A DNA stretch of 64,000 bases from an uncultured Pelagibacteraceae bacterium. GTDB lineage: Bacteria > Pseudomonadota > Alphaproteobacteria > Pelagibacterales > Pelagibacteraceae. How positions within the stretch are numbered: the stretch's first letter is position 1; each line of letters opens with the position of its first letter. Below the pieces are notes generated by a model. It saw only the letters and a program-made list of their open reading frames with translations. It made no database searches and was not told the origin of the DNA. The stretch lies in assembly GCA_902631265.1 (NCBI GenBank), contig CACOXX010000003.1, positions 1-64,000 of the forward strand, given 5' to 3'. Positions 49,236-60,515 of this stretch are shown here, piece by piece. The position numbers and the translations under genes were made by a program.

Positions 49236-49958
49236 TTAATTCCTTACAAGTTTTAAAAAAACTTCCTCTAGATTTTGTCTTCCATGTTTTTTAACTAGAT
49301 CATTTGGTTTACCTTGATCAATTATTAAACCGTTTTTCATCATCATTATTGACGAACACAATCTAGTTACCTCATCCATGTTATGGGATGCTAATAATAT
49401 AGATACCTTTTTTTCTTTTTTATAATTTTCTAAAAAGGTTCTTACAAAATCTCCCGTTTCTGGATCAAGTGAAGCTGTAGGTTCATCGAGCAATAAGACA
49501 GATGGATTGTTGATAATCGCTTTAGCTAAGCTTATTCTATTTTTTTGTCCTGAAGATAATTCTCCAGTCACTCTATCAAGCAAATTTTGTAATCTCAGCT
49601 CTTCTACCAGATAATCTATTCTACTATTTAAGTTTTTGACAGAATACAGTTTTCCATAAACAATTAGATTTTGCTTAACTGTAAGTTTCTTTGGTAATTC
49701 AATATAAGGAGAAATAAAATTTATCTTTTGAAGAATCTCAATTCTATTTTTTTCTAGTTGAAAGCCGTTAATCAAAACTTGTCCACTTGTAGGTTTTAAT
49801 AAACCTAAAATCATACCTATAGTAGTAGTTTTTCCACATCCATTAGGACCAAGTAACCCAATTATTTCATTTTCTTTAATTTCAAAATTAATATTCTTAA
49901 CCGCTTCTTTATTTCCATAATTCTTTTTAAGATCAATTACTTTAATTGAATTTTTCAT
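49236..49958 (-). CDS. ABC transporter ATP-binding protein
   Basis: 240 residues. Walker A GPNGCGKTT at 37-45, signature LSSGQ at 134-138 and Walker B VLLLDEP at 154-160, followed by the SHNMDEV switch His. It powers the adjacent ABC-2 permease. The start shares a base with the tsaC stop (49958), so a three-gene minus-strand unit is likely. Confidence 0.93.
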   Translation of the reverse strand: MKNSIKVIDLKKNYGNKEAVKNINFEIKENEIIGLLGPNGCGKTTTIGMILGLLKPTSGQVLINGFQLEKNRIEILQKINFISPYIELPKKLTVKQNLIVYGKLYSVKNLNSRIDYLVEELRLQNLLDRVTGELSSGQKNRISLAKAIINNPSVLLLDEPTASLDPETGDFVRTFLENYKKEKKVSILLASHNMDEVTRLCSSIMMMKNGLIIDQGKPNDLVKKHGRQNLEEVFLKLVRN

Positions 49959-50902
49959 TACTTTACTGAAGCCCTTTTAAGTCTTTCATTGATTGCTTCC
50001 CCAAATCCATAATTAGGAATTTTTTCTACAGCAATACTTTTATAATCTTTATTTTTAATATTTCTTAAAACTTTATACAAATTTTTTGCAGCTTCTTTTA
50101 AATCTTTTTTTTTACTTAAATAATAATAATCCTTTGAAGTTTTTTTTCTTTTTTTAATTAAAATAAAAGCTTCATTTTCTTTTGGTTTTTTCTTGTTTAG
50201 CCTTATAGGTATTCCAGGTGAATAATGTAAACTTAATTGTCCTGGGACAACAATTGTTTTATCATTTTTTTTATACAGGATTTTTTTTCTCAAAACTTTG
50301 TTAATTCTTTTTCTTTCAATTCCACCTAGCCTTAATATTTTTGGCTTTCCTAATAAACTTACTATAGTGGACTCTAATCCTATTTTAGATCTACCACCGT
50401 CTAGAATAAATTTAATTCTTTCTCCAAATTCATCCTTTACATCTTCTTTTGTTACCGGACTTATTTTTGAGGATATGTTTGCACTTGGTGCCGCTAGAGG
50501 ATATTTCAATATTTTTAAAAGTTTTATAGCCAAATGATGTCTAGGAAACCTAACAGCTAGTGTTTTTTTATTATTAGTTACGATTTTTGAAATATTACTA
50601 TTTTTTTTTAATTTTAAAACAAATGTAACAGGTCCTGGACAATATTTTTTATATAACTTTAAAAATTCTTCATTAATCATACAGTCGTTATTAAGCATTT
50701 TTAAGCTACAATAATGCACTATGAGTGGATTTCTTTTATTTCTTTTCTTAAGTTTGAATATTTTTAAGGCAGCCTTTTTTGAATAAGCATTAGCCGCTAA
50801 ACCATAAACAGTTTCAGTCGGAAACCCAATACATTCATTTTTATCTAAATAATATTTAGCTTTTTTAATATTTGAAAGATTATAATTCATGTAATAATAC
50901 AA
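49958..50902 (-). CDS. tsaC: Threonylcarbamoyl-AMP synthase (Sua5 type)
   Basis: 314 residues. It makes the threonylcarbamoyl-AMP used for t6A modification of ANN-decoding tRNAs. The YrdC-like core has GFPTETVYGLAANAYSKKAALKIFKLKKR, NPLIVHYC and PGPVTFVL, with PLAAPSANISSKISPV. A C-terminal Sua5 domain of about 80 residues follows, starting near IVVPGQLSLHYSPGIPI, so it is the longer Sua5 form. It is divergent from xseB with an 8-base gap. Confidence 0.92.
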   Translation of the reverse strand: MYYYMNYNLSNIKKAKYYLDKNECIGFPTETVYGLAANAYSKKAALKIFKLKKRNKRNPLIVHYCSLKMLNNDCMINEEFLKLYKKYCPGPVTFVLKLKKNSNISKIVTNNKKTLAVRFPRHHLAIKLLKILKYPLAAPSANISSKISPVTKEDVKDEFGERIKFILDGGRSKIGLESTIVSLLGKPKILRLGGIERKRINKVLRKKILYKKNDKTIVVPGQLSLHYSPGIPIRLNKKKPKENEAFILIKKRKKTSKDYYYLSKKKDLKEAAKNLYKVLRNIKNKDYKSIAVEKIPNYGFGEAINERLKRASVK

Positions 50903-50910
50903 ACTAATAT

Positions 50911-51162
50911 ATGAAACAAAAAAATTTACCAGATGATATTGAGTCTAAATCTTTAGATGAACTTAAAGAAATTCTTAATAATTTGGTTGAAAAAATTGAA
51001 AAAAATAAAGCTTCAAATCAATCCGAAGAGGATTATCTTGAAATATTTAAATTAAATAAATTTATTGAAAAAAAGTTTCAAAATACCTCAAGAGAAATAT
51101 CTGAGAAAAACAAATTTAAAATAAAACAAATTCTAAAAAAAGATGGAAAAAAAACTAAATAA
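50911..51162 (+). CDS. xseB: Exodeoxyribonuclease VII small subunit
   Basis: 83 residues, mostly helical. LDELKEILNNLVEKIEKNKAS is the family opening. Partner of XseA, whose gene is not in the window. It overlaps ispA by 20 bases. The order xseB-ispA-dxs is common in proteobacteria. Confidence 0.8.
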   Translation: MKQKNLPDDIESKSLDELKEILNNLVEKIEKNKASNQSEEDYLEIFKLNKFIEKKFQNTSREISEKNKFKIKQILKKDGKKTK

Positions 51163-52006
51163 AACAGGAAAAGATATAAATAAATTTCTCAAGAATTTTT
51201 TAAAAAAACAGAGAAGAACTGAATTAATCACTTCAATGAATTATGGTTTATTTCCTGGTGGAAAAAAAATAAGATCAAAGATCATTGTTGATGTAGGAAA
51301 AATTTTTTCAGTTCCTTATTATCATTTAGTAAGAGTAGGAGCTGCAGTGGAATGTATTCACGCATATTCACTTATACACGATGATTTGCCATGTATGGAT
51401 AATGACGATTTAAGAAGGGGAAAGTTAAGCACGCACAAAAAATTTGGTGAAGCAACAGCAGTCCTAGCTGGCAATTCACTGCTTACCTTAGCCTTTGAAA
51501 TTTTAAGCGAAAAAAGTTTCAATATTAGTGAAAATAAAAAAAGTAAATTAATAAATTTACTTTCAAATACTTCAGGCCATTTAGGAATTGCAGGGGGCCA
51601 ATATTTAGATCTTAATTTTGAAAAAAAAAGAGTAAGTAAAAGAAAAATTATAGATATGCAGCTTAATAAAACTGGTAAACTTTTTTCATTTTCTACTATA
51701 GCGCCGTTGATTATTGCTAATAAGTTTGGGAAGATAAATCAGTTTAAAAAGATAGGTTTAGATATTGGACTTTTATTTCAAATTATTGATGATTTTCTAG
51801 ATTACAGTGGAAGTGAGAAAAAGATTGGAAAAAAAACTGGAAAAGACAAAAAAAAGGGCAAGGCGACTTTAATAAGTTTACTCGGGTATAAAAATGCTGT
51901 TAAATATTCTTCTTATTTAAAAAATAGAATAATTTCTTCTTTAAGTAAGTATAAAAGTAAAGATTTGATTGAAACTGTAGAGTTTGTGGTAAATAGAAAA
52001 AAATGA
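51143..52006 (+). CDS. ispA: Farnesyl diphosphate synthase
   Basis: 287-residue trans-prenyltransferase. First Asp-rich motif in [18 protein letters not shown] and second in [12 protein letters not shown], with [15 protein letters not shown] binding the substrate pyrophosphate. It makes C15 (possibly C20) diphosphate for quinones and undecaprenyl lipids. It overlaps xseB by 20 and dxs by 4 bases. Confidence 0.92.
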   Translation: MEKKLNKTGKDINKFLKNFLKKQRRTELITSMNYGLFPGGKKIRSKIIVDVGKIFSVPYYHLVRVGAAVECIHAYSLIHDDLPCMDNDDLRRGKLSTHKKFGEATAVLAGNSLLTLAFEILSEKSFNISENKKSKLINLLSNTSGHLGIAGGQYLDLNFEKKRVSKRKIIDMQLNKTGKLFSFSTIAPLIIANKFGKINQFKKIGLDIGLLFQIIDDFLDYSGSEKKIGKKTGKDKKKGKATLISLLGYKNAVKYSSYLKNRIISSLSKYKSKDLIETVEFVVNRKK

Positions 52007-53910
52007 CAAAATATAAGTTTTTAGATAATGTAAATTTTCCATCGGATATAAAAAATTTAAAATCCTCAGAATTGATTACCCTGTCAAAGGAGTTAAGAGA
52101 GGAATTGATAGAGGCTGTTTCATTTACAGGTGGTCATTTAGGTGCAGGTTTAGGAGTTGTTGAGTTGACCGTAGCCTTACACCATGTTTTTGATACACCT
52201 AATGATAAAATAATTTGGGACGTCGGCCACCAATCATATCCTCATAAAATTTTAACAGGTCGTAAAAATAGAATCAAAACACTGAGACAAGGAAATGGAC
52301 TATCTGGTTTCACAAAAAGATCTGAAAGTGAATATGATCCATTTGGTGCAGCACATAGCTCAACATCAATTTCTGCAGCTTTAGGTATTGCTACTGCAAA
52401 TAAACTTTCAAAAAAATCAGAAAATGTTGTTGCTGTTATTGGCGATGGAGCGATCAGTGCTGGAATGGCTTATGAGGCTATGAACAATGCGGGCATATCA
52501 AAAACTAAAATGATAGTAATTTTAAATGATAACGACATGTCAATTGCGGAACCTGTGGGTGCAATGAGAAGTTATTTAGCAAAATTATTGACTGGGAAAA
52601 TATATTTTAGTCTAAGAGAGACTTTTAAATTAATTATTTCTGCCTTTTCCAAAAGATTTTCAAAAAAAGCTGGAAAAGCAGAAGATTTTCTGAGGTCAGC
52701 AGTAACAGGCGGAACACTTTTTAATTCACTAGGTTTTTATTATGTTGGACCAATAGATGGACATGATATTGATACTCTTGTCTCAGTTTTAAAAAATGCA
52801 AAGGATACTAACTTTGACGGTCCAATAATGATACATATTAAAACTGAAAAAGGAAAAGGTTATCAATTTGCAGAAAATTCAAAAGACAAATATCATGGTG
52901 TTTCGAAGTTTAATATAAAAACTGGTGTACAAGAAAAATCAAGTTCTAAAATTCCATCATATACAAGTGTTTTTGCCAATACGTTAATTAAACACGCTGA
53001 GAGAGATAGTAAAATAATTGGTATCACTGCTGCGATGCCATCTGGTACTGGAATGGATTTATTTGCAAAAAAATTTCCAAATAGAATGTTTGATGTTGGT
53101 ATTGCGGAACAACATGCAGTGACATTTTCTGCTGGTTTAGCTACAGAAGGATTCAAGCCTTATGCAGCAATTTACTCTACCTTTTTACAAAGAGCCTATG
53201 ATCAGGTTGTTCACGATGTTGCAATTCAAAGTTTACCTGTCAGATTCGCTATAGACCGCGCAGGTCTTGTTGGTGCGGACGGTCCTACACATGCCGGATC
53301 TTTTGATATTACCTACTTATCAACCTTACCTAATTTTGTAGTTATGGCTCCAAGCGATGAGTCAGAATTAGTTAAAATGATTAATACCTCAGTTGACATT
53401 AATGATAAACCGTCAGCTTTTAGGTACCCTCGTGGAACTGGTATTGGTATTAAACTTCCCGAAATTAATGAAAGAATTGAAATTGGAAAAGGCAGGGTCA
53501 TTAAAGAAGGTAAAGAAATTGCTTTAATTAATTTTGGTGCCCGTTTGCAAGAATGCCAAAAAGCTTTAAACAATCTTGAAAAAAAAGGTTTAAATCTTAC
53601 CTTAATTGACGCAAGATTTTGTAAACCATTAGATGAAAATTTAATGTGGAATACAGCAAAGAATCATGAAGTTGTTATTTCAATTGAAGAAGGTTCAATT
53701 GGAGGTTTTGGATCTCATTTAAGTAAATTTTTATCAGAAAAAGGCTTATTAGAAAAAATTAAATTTAGGTCGATGACTTTTCCTGACAAGTTTATTGATC
53801 AAGATAAACCTGATCTAATGTATCAGATTGCTGGCTTGGATAGCAAAGCTATCGAAGAAAAAGTTTATGAGGTTTTAGATTCTAAAATTGTTGTTCAGAA
53901 AAAAAACTAA
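52003..53910 (+). CDS. dxs: 1-deoxy-D-xylulose-5-phosphate synthase
   Basis: 635 residues. It is the first step of the MEP isoprenoid pathway and uses thiamine diphosphate. [36 protein letters not shown], the ThDP-binding [20 protein letters not shown] and [25 protein letters not shown] and [18 protein letters not shown] are diagnostic. It overlaps ispA by 4 bases and the convergent aroC by 4 bases. Confidence 0.97.
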   Translation: MTKYKFLDNVNFPSDIKNLKSSELITLSKELREELIEAVSFTGGHLGAGLGVVELTVALHHVFDTPNDKIIWDVGHQSYPHKILTGRKNRIKTLRQGNGLSGFTKRSESEYDPFGAAHSSTSISAALGIATANKLSKKSENVVAVIGDGAISAGMAYEAMNNAGISKTKMIVILNDNDMSIAEPVGAMRSYLAKLLTGKIYFSLRETFKLIISAFSKRFSKKAGKAEDFLRSAVTGGTLFNSLGFYYVGPIDGHDIDTLVSVLKNAKDTNFDGPIMIHIKTEKGKGYQFAENSKDKYHGVSKFNIKTGVQEKSSSKIPSYTSVFANTLIKHAERDSKIIGITAAMPSGTGMDLFAKKFPNRMFDVGIAEQHAVTFSAGLATEGFKPYAAIYSTFLQRAYDQVVHDVAIQSLPVRFAIDRAGLVGADGPTHAGSFDITYLSTLPNFVVMAPSDESELVKMINTSVDINDKPSAFRYPRGTGIGIKLPEINERIEIGKGRVIKEGKEIALINFGARLQECQKALNNLEKKGLNLTLIDARFCKPLDENLMWNTAKNHEVVISIEEGSIGGFGSHLSKFLSEKGLLEKIKFRSMTFPDKFIDQDKPDLMYQIAGLDSKAIEEKVYEVLDSKIVVQKKN

Positions 53911-54992
53911 GACTCACACTGGGCTTTGTGCATCAAAAAATGATCCAATAAAACACAATGCATCATCGCTTCACCTATTGGGACAGCTCTAATTCCAACA
54001 CAAGGATCATGTCGACCTCGTACTGATATATTTGTATTTTTCCCAAATTTATCAATAGTTTTTCTTGAGTTAAGAATTGAAGATGTCGGTTTTACTGCGA
54101 AAGATACTTTTATTTGTTGACCACTTGAAATACCACCAAGAATTCCACCCGCATTGTTAGATTTGAAAACTGTTTTATTCCCTTTTTGTCTTATCTCATC
54201 AGAATTCTGTTCACCAGTTAATTGCGCAACATCCATTCCAGTTCCGATGTTGACACCTTTTACAGCATTGATACTCATCATAGCTGAAGCTAAATCCATA
54301 TCTAATTTTGAGTAAATAGGCGCGCCTAGTCCAGATGGCACTCCATTGGCTCTTAATTCTATGACTGCACCACAAGATGAGCCAGACTTTCGAATTGCCA
54401 ATAAATATTTTTCCCATAATTTTAAAACTTTTTTGTCAGGACAGAAAAATGGATTTTTTTCTATAAATTTATTGTTCCATGCAGATACATCACAACCCAA
54501 AATTCCAAGTTGGATAACCGCACCTTTAACGTAATATTTTTTCCCAATTTTTTTTTCTAAAACTTTTTTTGCAATTGCACCCGCGGCTACTCTAGCTGCA
54601 GTCTCTCTCGCTGATTGCCTACCACCTCCTCTGAAGTCTCTTATGCCGTATTTTTTAAAGTAAGTTAGATCAGCGTGTCCAGGACGAAATTTATTTTTGA
54701 TAGTCTCATAGTCTCTTGATTTCATATCCTTATTGTAAATAATCATTAATATTGGTGTACCAGTTGTCTCACCATTAAATACTCCTGACAAGATTTCAAC
54801 TTTATCATCTTCTTTTCTTTGAGTAGTAAATTTAGATTGTCCAGGTTTTCTTTTATTTAGTTCTTTTTGTATGTCTTTTTCAGATATTTTTATTCTCGGG
54901 GGACATCCATCAACCACACATCCAATAGCTGGTCCATGAGATTCACCCCAAGTAGTGAAACGAAATAACTTTCCAAATGTATTAAATGACAT
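53907..54992 (-). CDS. aroC: Chorismate synthase
   Basis: 361-residue FMN-dependent enzyme of the shikimate pathway. [62 protein letters not shown] and [18 protein letters not shown] are diagnostic. It converges with dxs. Its start lies 32 bases from the pdxH start on the other strand. Confidence 0.97.
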   Translation of the reverse strand: MSFNTFGKLFRFTTWGESHGPAIGCVVDGCPPRIKISEKDIQKELNKRKPGQSKFTTQRKEDDKVEILSGVFNGETTGTPILMIIYNKDMKSRDYETIKNKFRPGHADLTYFKKYGIRDFRGGGRQSARETAARVAAGAIAKKVLEKKIGKKYYVKGAVIQLGILGCDVSAWNNKFIEKNPFFCPDKKVLKLWEKYLLAIRKSGSSCGAVIELRANGVPSGLGAPIYSKLDMDLASAMMSINAVKGVNIGTGMDVAQLTGEQNSDEIRQKGNKTVFKSNNAGGILGGISSGQQIKVSFAVKPTSSILNSRKTIDKFGKNTNISVRGRHDPCVGIRAVPIGEAMMHCVLLDHFLMHKAQCES

Positions 54993-55024
54993 TATTCTAT
55001 TATATAAATTATTTTGTTAAAATT

Positions 55025-55651
55025 ATGAATGAAAAAAATTCACTTGGACTAGATATTTGTTTTAAAGATGAGGATAACCCAGTAAATCTCTTCAAAGAAT
55101 GGTTTAAAAAGGCTGAAACCACCGAACCTAATGATCCAAATGCATTATCATTAGCAACAGCTGACAAAAGCGGGAGACCTAAAGTGAGAATGGTTCTCTT
55201 AAAAGGCTTTAGCGATGATGGTTTTACTTTTTACACAAACTTTAATAGTTCTAAAGGCAAGGATCTTAAAGAAAACCCTAAGGCATCAATGTGTTTTCAT
55301 TGGAAAAGTCTTTTAAGACAAATTAGGATTTACGGTAATGTTGTTCAAGTTTCTGACAAAGAAGCTGATGAATATTATAATTCAAGAGCATATGGGAGCA
55401 GAATAGGAGCGTGGGCCTCAAATCAAAGTGAAGTTTTAGAAAGCAGAAAGTCACTTGATGAATCAATTGAAAAATTCAAAAAAAAGTTTCGTGATGAGAA
55501 CAAAGTTCCAAGACCACCTAATTGGTCTGGATGGAGATTGGTACCTGAAGAAATTGAGTTTTGGCGCGATGGAGATAATAGAATTCATGAAAGATTGAAA
55601 TACGTTAAGAATAATGGAAAAGGCTGGAAAAGATTTTTATTAAATCCTTAA
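55025..55651 (+). CDS. pdxH: Pyridoxamine 5'-phosphate oxidase
   Basis: 208 residues from ATG 55025 (an in-frame upstream start at 54986 would overlap aroC and adds an atypical hydrophobic leader, so I reject it). FMN-dependent last step of PLP synthesis. Seen: EPNDPNALSLATADKSGRPKVRMVLLKGF, FYTNFNSSKGKDL, YYNSRAYGSRIGAWASNQS and the C-terminal FWRDGDNRIHERLKY. It overlaps the convergent polyprenyl synthase stop by 4 bases. Confidence 0.95.
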   Translation: MNEKNSLGLDICFKDEDNPVNLFKEWFKKAETTEPNDPNALSLATADKSGRPKVRMVLLKGFSDDGFTFYTNFNSSKGKDLKENPKASMCFHWKSLLRQIRIYGNVVQVSDKEADEYYNSRAYGSRIGAWASNQSEVLESRKSLDESIEKFKKKFRDENKVPRPPNWSGWRLVPEEIEFWRDGDNRIHERLKYVKNNGKGWKRFLLNP

Positions 55652-56661
55652 AAAGATCTTTCAATACTAAAAGATGTCAAATTTTTTAGAATATTTTTTT
55701 GCTCAGAACTTTCAAAGACATTTAAAGAGCTAGATGCTAAAGAAATAAAATGGTCAGCTTTTTTGTAACATTGTTTAATAACGTCATATTTTTTTATGAT
55801 ATCTAATGTGTATTTTAGGTCGTTTTCAGTTCTTTCTTTTTTGGAAAAAAATTCTTTAAGCATATCTCTCTCACTTTTTTTACATTGCTGATTCAATATA
55901 ATTATAGGCAAAGTGATTTTACCCTCATAAAAATCTTTTCCAATTGTTTTTCCAAATTTTTTCAGATCAGAATTATAATCTAGTGTATCGTCAGCTATCT
56001 GAAAAGTTACTCCAAGATTTTTTCCATAAGAAGATAATGCTTCTTTTGCCTTTTCATCTTTATTACCCAATATCGCTCCAACCTTGCATGCAGCAGAAAA
56101 TAGCGCTGCAGTTTTGGAGGTGATAATCTTTAAGTATGTTTCTTCGACTGTATCTATTTCTGATTTGTGTTGAAGTTGTAAAACTTCACCTTGTGCTATT
56201 TTTGCAGAAGTTGCTGATAATAACCTTAAAACCTCCAAATTTCCATCTTCAACCATCATTTCAAAACATCTACTTAAAAGATAATCACCAACTAAGATTG
56301 ATGCATGATTTCCCCAGATGGAATTTATTGTTTTTTTTCCTCTTCTAATCTCTCCGTTATCGAGAACATCATCGTGCATCAATGTTGCGGCATGAATTAA
56401 TTCTACACATGCAGCTAGATTTATATCTCGACCACCTTTTAAATACCCACAAAGTTTTGAACTACTTAAAGTCAACATGGCTCTTAATTTTTTACCACCC
56501 GTGTCTAGATTATAGTTAGTCATTTTCTCCACCAAAGACACATCACTTATAAGTCTGTTTTTTATCTTCTCTTCAACTAGAATAATCTTGTCATCGACTG
56601 AATTTTTTAAATCGAGATATGCGTTATTAACTTTATTTTTTAATTGAATTACTGAGCCCAT
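55648..56661 (-). CDS. ispB: Long-chain polyprenyl diphosphate synthase (IspB-like)
   Basis: 337 residues. First Asp-rich motif in LMHDDVLDNGEIRRGK and second in FQIADDTLDYNSDLKKFGK, with GGKKLRAMLTLSS near residue 55. The length and layout are of the octaprenyl/decaprenyl class, which makes the ubiquinone side chain. The product chain length cannot be read with certainty. Convergent with pdxH; divergent from the S49 peptidase gene with a 111-base gap. Confidence 0.9.
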   Translation of the reverse strand: MGSVIQLKNKVNNAYLDLKNSVDDKIILVEEKIKNRLISDVSLVEKMTNYNLDTGGKKLRAMLTLSSSKLCGYLKGGRDINLAACVELIHAATLMHDDVLDNGEIRRGKKTINSIWGNHASILVGDYLLSRCFEMMVEDGNLEVLRLLSATSAKIAQGEVLQLQHKSEIDTVEETYLKIITSKTAALFSAACKVGAILGNKDEKAKEALSSYGKNLGVTFQIADDTLDYNSDLKKFGKTIGKDFYEGKITLPIIILNQQCKKSERDMLKEFFSKKERTENDLKYTLDIIKKYDVIKQCYKKADHFISLASSSLNVFESSEQKNILKNLTSFSIERSF

Positions 56662-56772
56662 TGCTAAGAAACTATTATAATAGAAGATATTTTATACTTA
56701 TCAATTGACGCACCTAAAACTTCAACTATAAGTAGACTTTATATTAATCTAAAAATTCTATAAGCATACTTC

Positions 56773-57579
56773 ATGTTATCTTTTTTCAAAAAAAAAAAAA
56801 TCGTCCCCCACATAAGATTAACTGGTGTTATTGGAAACGCTGGAAGATTTAAACAAGGAATTGATTTTGCTGGCCAAGAAGAATTGATAAAAAAAGCATT
56901 TTCGATAAAAAAATCTTTAGCCGTTGCAATATCGATAAACTCTCCAGGCGGTTCACCAGTCCAATCTCACTTAATATACGACTTCATTAGAGCTCAGGCT
57001 AAAAAAAATAAAAAAAAGGTAATTGTTTTCGCAGAAGATGTTGCTGCTTCAGGAGGTTACTTGATTGCATGTGCTGGAGATGAGATTTATGCTAATTCAA
57101 GTTCAATTGTTGGTTCAATTGGCGTTATTTATGCTTCTTTTGGTTTTAAGGATCTTATTCAAAAGGTAGGTGTAGAAAGAAGAGTTTATACTGCAGGAAA
57201 AAACAAAAGTACTTTAGACCCTTTTGTGGATGCGAAAGAAGAAGATATTAAAAGATTAAAAAATATTCAACTTGAATTGCACAAAGATTTTATAAATGTA
57301 GTGGAGACAAGCAGGGGTGCAAAACTTAAAAAAGATAAAGGAATAGAATTATTTTCTGGAGAGTTTTGGTCCGGGTCTAAATCAAAAGAACTTGGCTTAA
57401 TTGACGGTATAGGAAACGCAAATCAAATTTTAAAAGATAAGTTTGGTGACGATGTAATAATTAAAAAGTTTGAAAAAAGCAAAGGATGGTTGGCAAAAAG
57501 AATTTCATCAGAGAATCAAATCGATAAGATAGCAAATGTAATTGAAGAAAGATCTATCTGGCAAAGATATGGCCTCTAA
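56773..57579 (+). CDS. S49 family peptidase (SppA/SohB-like)
   Basis: 268-residue serine protease. The catalytic dyad is Ser93 in [16 protein letters not shown] and Lys145 in [13 protein letters not shown], with [13 protein letters not shown] near residues 53-65. It is the short single-domain form. There is no signal peptide or membrane helix; the N terminus [11 protein letters not shown] is basic, so it would be cytoplasmic or peripheral. It could degrade signal peptides or other membrane fragments. The 3' end overlaps glyQ by 11 bases. Confidence 0.85.
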   Translation: MLSFFKKKKIVPHIRLTGVIGNAGRFKQGIDFAGQEELIKKAFSIKKSLAVAISINSPGGSPVQSHLIYDFIRAQAKKNKKKVIVFAEDVAASGGYLIACAGDEIYANSSSIVGSIGVIYASFGFKDLIQKVGVERRVYTAGKNKSTLDPFVDAKEEDIKRLKNIQLELHKDFINVVETSRGAKLKKDKGIELFSGEFWSGSKSKELGLIDGIGNANQILKDKFGDDVIIKKFEKSKGWLAKRISSENQIDKIANVIEERSIWQRYGL

Positions 57580-58444
57580 AAAAGAAAATTCAAAAATACA
57601 AACCTTCCAAGATACAATTTTTAATTTGCAAAAATTTTGGGCAAAACACGGTTGTGTAATTTTACAACCATATGATATGGAAGTCGGGGCGGGCACATTT
57701 CATCCTGCGACTACTTTAAGGTCTCTTGGTCCTAAACCATGGAGATCTGCTTATGTACAACCTTCAAGAAGACCAACTGACGGAAGATATGGAGAAAATC
57801 CAAATAGACTTCAACATTATTATCAATTCCAAGTGATTATAAAACCATCGCCAAAAAATATTAAAAAATTATATCTAAGCAGTCTTAATGCCGTTGGAAT
57901 AAAACATAATGATCATGATATTAGATTTGTTGAAGACGATTGGGAAAGTCCAACACTGGGTGCGGCAGGGTTAGGTTGGGAAGTTTGGTGCGATGGAATG
58001 GAAATTACCCAATTTACTTATTTTCAAAAAATGGCTGGGATAGATTGCAAACCTATTTCTGTGGAGCTTACTTATGGTTTAGAACGATTATGTATGTTTA
58101 CCCAAAAGAAAAAAAATGTATTTGACTTAGTATGGAATGATGAAGGTATCCTTTATAAAGATGTTTTTTTACAAGCTGAAAAAGAATTTTCATCTTACAA
58201 TTTTGATTTTGCAAATGTTGAGAACTTATTTAAATTTTTTGATATGCTGGAACAAGAAACCAAATCTTTGTTAGAAAAAAAACTCTCACTTCCTGCTTAT
58301 GATCAGTGTTTAAAAGCAAGTCATGTTTTTAATATTTTAGATGCCAGAGGAGCGATTAGCGTAGCGCAAAGAGCAGAGTTTATTGCTAGAATTAGAGATT
58401 TGACCAAAGGTGTGGGTCAAGTATGGGTAGATAGCCAAAAATAA
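57569..58444 (+). CDS. glyQ: Glycyl-tRNA synthetase alpha subunit
   Basis: 291 residues from ATG 57569; an in-frame TTG at 57542 would overlap the S49 gene by 38 bases and is less likely. [68 protein letters not shown] and [12 protein letters not shown] are diagnostic. It forms an alpha2-beta2 enzyme with GlyS, which starts 1 base later. Confidence 0.97.
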   Translation: MASKKENSKIQTFQDTIFNLQKFWAKHGCVILQPYDMEVGAGTFHPATTLRSLGPKPWRSAYVQPSRRPTDGRYGENPNRLQHYYQFQVIIKPSPKNIKKLYLSSLNAVGIKHNDHDIRFVEDDWESPTLGAAGLGWEVWCDGMEITQFTYFQKMAGIDCKPISVELTYGLERLCMFTQKKKNVFDLVWNDEGILYKDVFLQAEKEFSSYNFDFANVENLFKFFDMLEQETKSLLEKKLSLPAYDQCLKASHVFNILDARGAISVAQRAEFIARIRDLTKGVGQVWVDSQK

Positions 58445-58445
58445 A

Positions 58446-60515
58446 ATGTCTGAATTTTTTTTAGAATTATTTAGTGAGGAAATTCCTGCAACTTTACAGA
58501 AAACAGCTAGAGAAAATCTACAAAAAAATTTTGTAGATTTTCTGAAAAAAGAAGAAATTAAATTTAAAGATAGTATTTCTGTTCTATCAACTCCAAATAG
58601 GTTAGTTGTTTACTGCGAAAACATTTCTCAAAAGATTATAAAACCAGAGGCCGAAATAAGAGGTCCGAGTGTAAATGCGCCTGAACAAGCGCTAAATGGT
58701 TTTATAAAATCTAATAATATAACTAAAGAAGAAACCTTTATAAGAAAAACAGATAAAGGAGAGTTTTATTTTTTTAAAAAACCCGCTCAAACAGTAGAGA
58801 CAAAATCTATTTTGCAAAAAAATTTACCGAAAATTCTTGATGAAATCTCTTGGAAAAAATCAATGAGATGGGGTGATCATGATTTGTACTGGGGTAGACC
58901 ATTAAAATCCATCCTTGCTTGTTTTGATAATAAAGTTTTAGAATTTAACTATCATCATTTAAATTCGTCTAATTTTACCTATCTGGACAAAGACTTTGAG
59001 GAAAAAACAAGTAAATTTTTGAGTTTTAAAACTTACAAGGAATTTTTCAAAAGCAAAGGTATTATATTGGATCATAATAAAAGAGAGGAATTTATTGAAA
59101 ATCAATTATTAAAAAAAACTAAATTAGATAGGTTAAAGTTAACCCCAAACAAAAAATTACTAAGTGAAGTAACAAATATTGTTGAAAAACCCAATATAAT
59201 TAAATGTAAGTTTGATAAAAAATTTTTAAAAATTCCTAAAGAAATATTAGTCACAACTATGGAAGTTCATCAAAAGTATTTCCCAACTTTTGACAATAAA
59301 GAAAATTTAACGAATGTTTTTTTCGTGGTTGCAGACAATAACGACCCAAAAGGTTTAATTAAATTAGGAAATGAGCGAGTAGTCGAAGCCCGTTTAAATG
59401 ATGCTCAATTTTTCTGGGATAAAAATAAAACAAAAAATTTAGTTAAAGGAATATCAGATCTAAAAAACGTAAATTATTTTGAAGGATTAGGAACTTACTT
59501 TGATAAAACTCAAAGATTAAGAAAGCTCGGATCGCTAATATCTGATGAACTTTTAATTAGTAAAGAAAAAGTTGAAGTAGCATCTTCTATTTGCAAAGTA
59601 GATTTAGTGTCTGACTTAGTGGGAGAGTTTCCTGAACTTCAAGGTGTAATGGGCGGCCACTTTGCTAAAGCTCAAGGTTTTGATAACGAAATTTGTTTGG
59701 CCATTAGCGAACATTATTTACCAATAGGCCCAGAAACAAAGACACCAAAAAAACTCTACTCAGTTACTTTAGCTTTAAGTGATAAAATAGATACTTTAGT
59801 TGGTTTTTTTACAATTAGTTTGAAACCATCAAGTTCAAAAGATCCGTTCGCTTTAAGAAGATCAGCAATTGGTCTTATAAGACTAATAATAGAAAATAAA
59901 TTAGAGATTAAATTAAAAGATATAATCAATTATTCTTGTGTTTTGTTTGCTGAACAAGATTTAGATTTTGATATTAAGATCGTCCAGCAAGAGCTATTTT
60001 ATTTTCTTTCTGAAAGGCTCAAATTTTATATGAAAGAAAAAAAAATAAGGCCAGACATTATAGAATGTTCAATTAATAGTTATAATGCGGATCAAATTTA
60101 TAAAATTTACAATAAGGCTTTTACTTTAAATAAGTTGATCGATAGGAATATTGGCCAAGATGTAATTTTTTCTTACAAAAGAGCATCCAATATCCTATCA
60201 AACGAGATATCAAAAAATAAGATTGAGTTGGAAAATTCGACCGATCCAGAATTATTCAAAAATGATTTTGAGAAGAAATTATACAAAAGGATACAAGAAA
60301 TAAGAAAATATTTTACAAGCCTGGGTAGTCGTGAGGACTGTAAAAAAACTTTAGAGGTTTTAGCTGATGCAAAAACTGATGTTTCTAACTTTTTTGACAA
60401 TGTAATAGTTAATGATGATGATGAAGCAGTCAAAAAAAATCGTTTGGAACTTATGCAATTGTTATGTAAAACGTTCAATAATTATTTAAATTTTTCTGAT
60501 ATTGAAAGTGCATAA
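58446..60515 (+). CDS. glyS: Glycyl-tRNA synthetase beta subunit
   Basis: 689 residues. LLELFSEEIPATLQK-like opening (FLELFSEEIPATLQKTARENLQK), ISWKKSMRWGDHDLYWGRPLKSIL, VTTMEVHQKYFPTF, VEARLNDAQFFWDKNKT, and LVGEFPELQGVMGGHFAKAQG are diagnostic. A C-terminal DALR/anticodon-binding helix region follows. The stop shares a base with the ppdK start. Confidence 0.96.
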   Translation: MSEFFLELFSEEIPATLQKTARENLQKNFVDFLKKEEIKFKDSISVLSTPNRLVVYCENISQKIIKPEAEIRGPSVNAPEQALNGFIKSNNITKEETFIRKTDKGEFYFFKKPAQTVETKSILQKNLPKILDEISWKKSMRWGDHDLYWGRPLKSILACFDNKVLEFNYHHLNSSNFTYLDKDFEEKTSKFLSFKTYKEFFKSKGIILDHNKREEFIENQLLKKTKLDRLKLTPNKKLLSEVTNIVEKPNIIKCKFDKKFLKIPKEILVTTMEVHQKYFPTFDNKENLTNVFFVVADNNDPKGLIKLGNERVVEARLNDAQFFWDKNKTKNLVKGISDLKNVNYFEGLGTYFDKTQRLRKLGSLISDELLISKEKVEVASSICKVDLVSDLVGEFPELQGVMGGHFAKAQGFDNEICLAISEHYLPIGPETKTPKKLYSVTLALSDKIDTLVGFFTISLKPSSSKDPFALRRSAIGLIRLIIENKLEIKLKDIINYSCVLFAEQDLDFDIKIVQQELFYFLSERLKFYMKEKKIRPDIIECSINSYNADQIYKIYNKAFTLNKLIDRNIGQDVIFSYKRASNILSNEISKNKIELENSTDPELFKNDFEKKLYKRIQEIRKYFTSLGSREDCKKTLEVLADAKTDVSNFFDNVIVNDDDEAVKKNRLELMQLLCKTFNNYLNFSDIESA

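Noticed and set aside
54986-55024. Upstream start for pdxH at 54986
   Set aside because: It would add an atypical hydrophobic leader and overlap the divergent aroC start; ATG 55025 gives the normal family N terminus.
57542-57568. Upstream TTG start for glyQ
   Set aside because: It would overlap the S49 peptidase gene by 38 bases; ATG 57569 gives a family-like N terminus.
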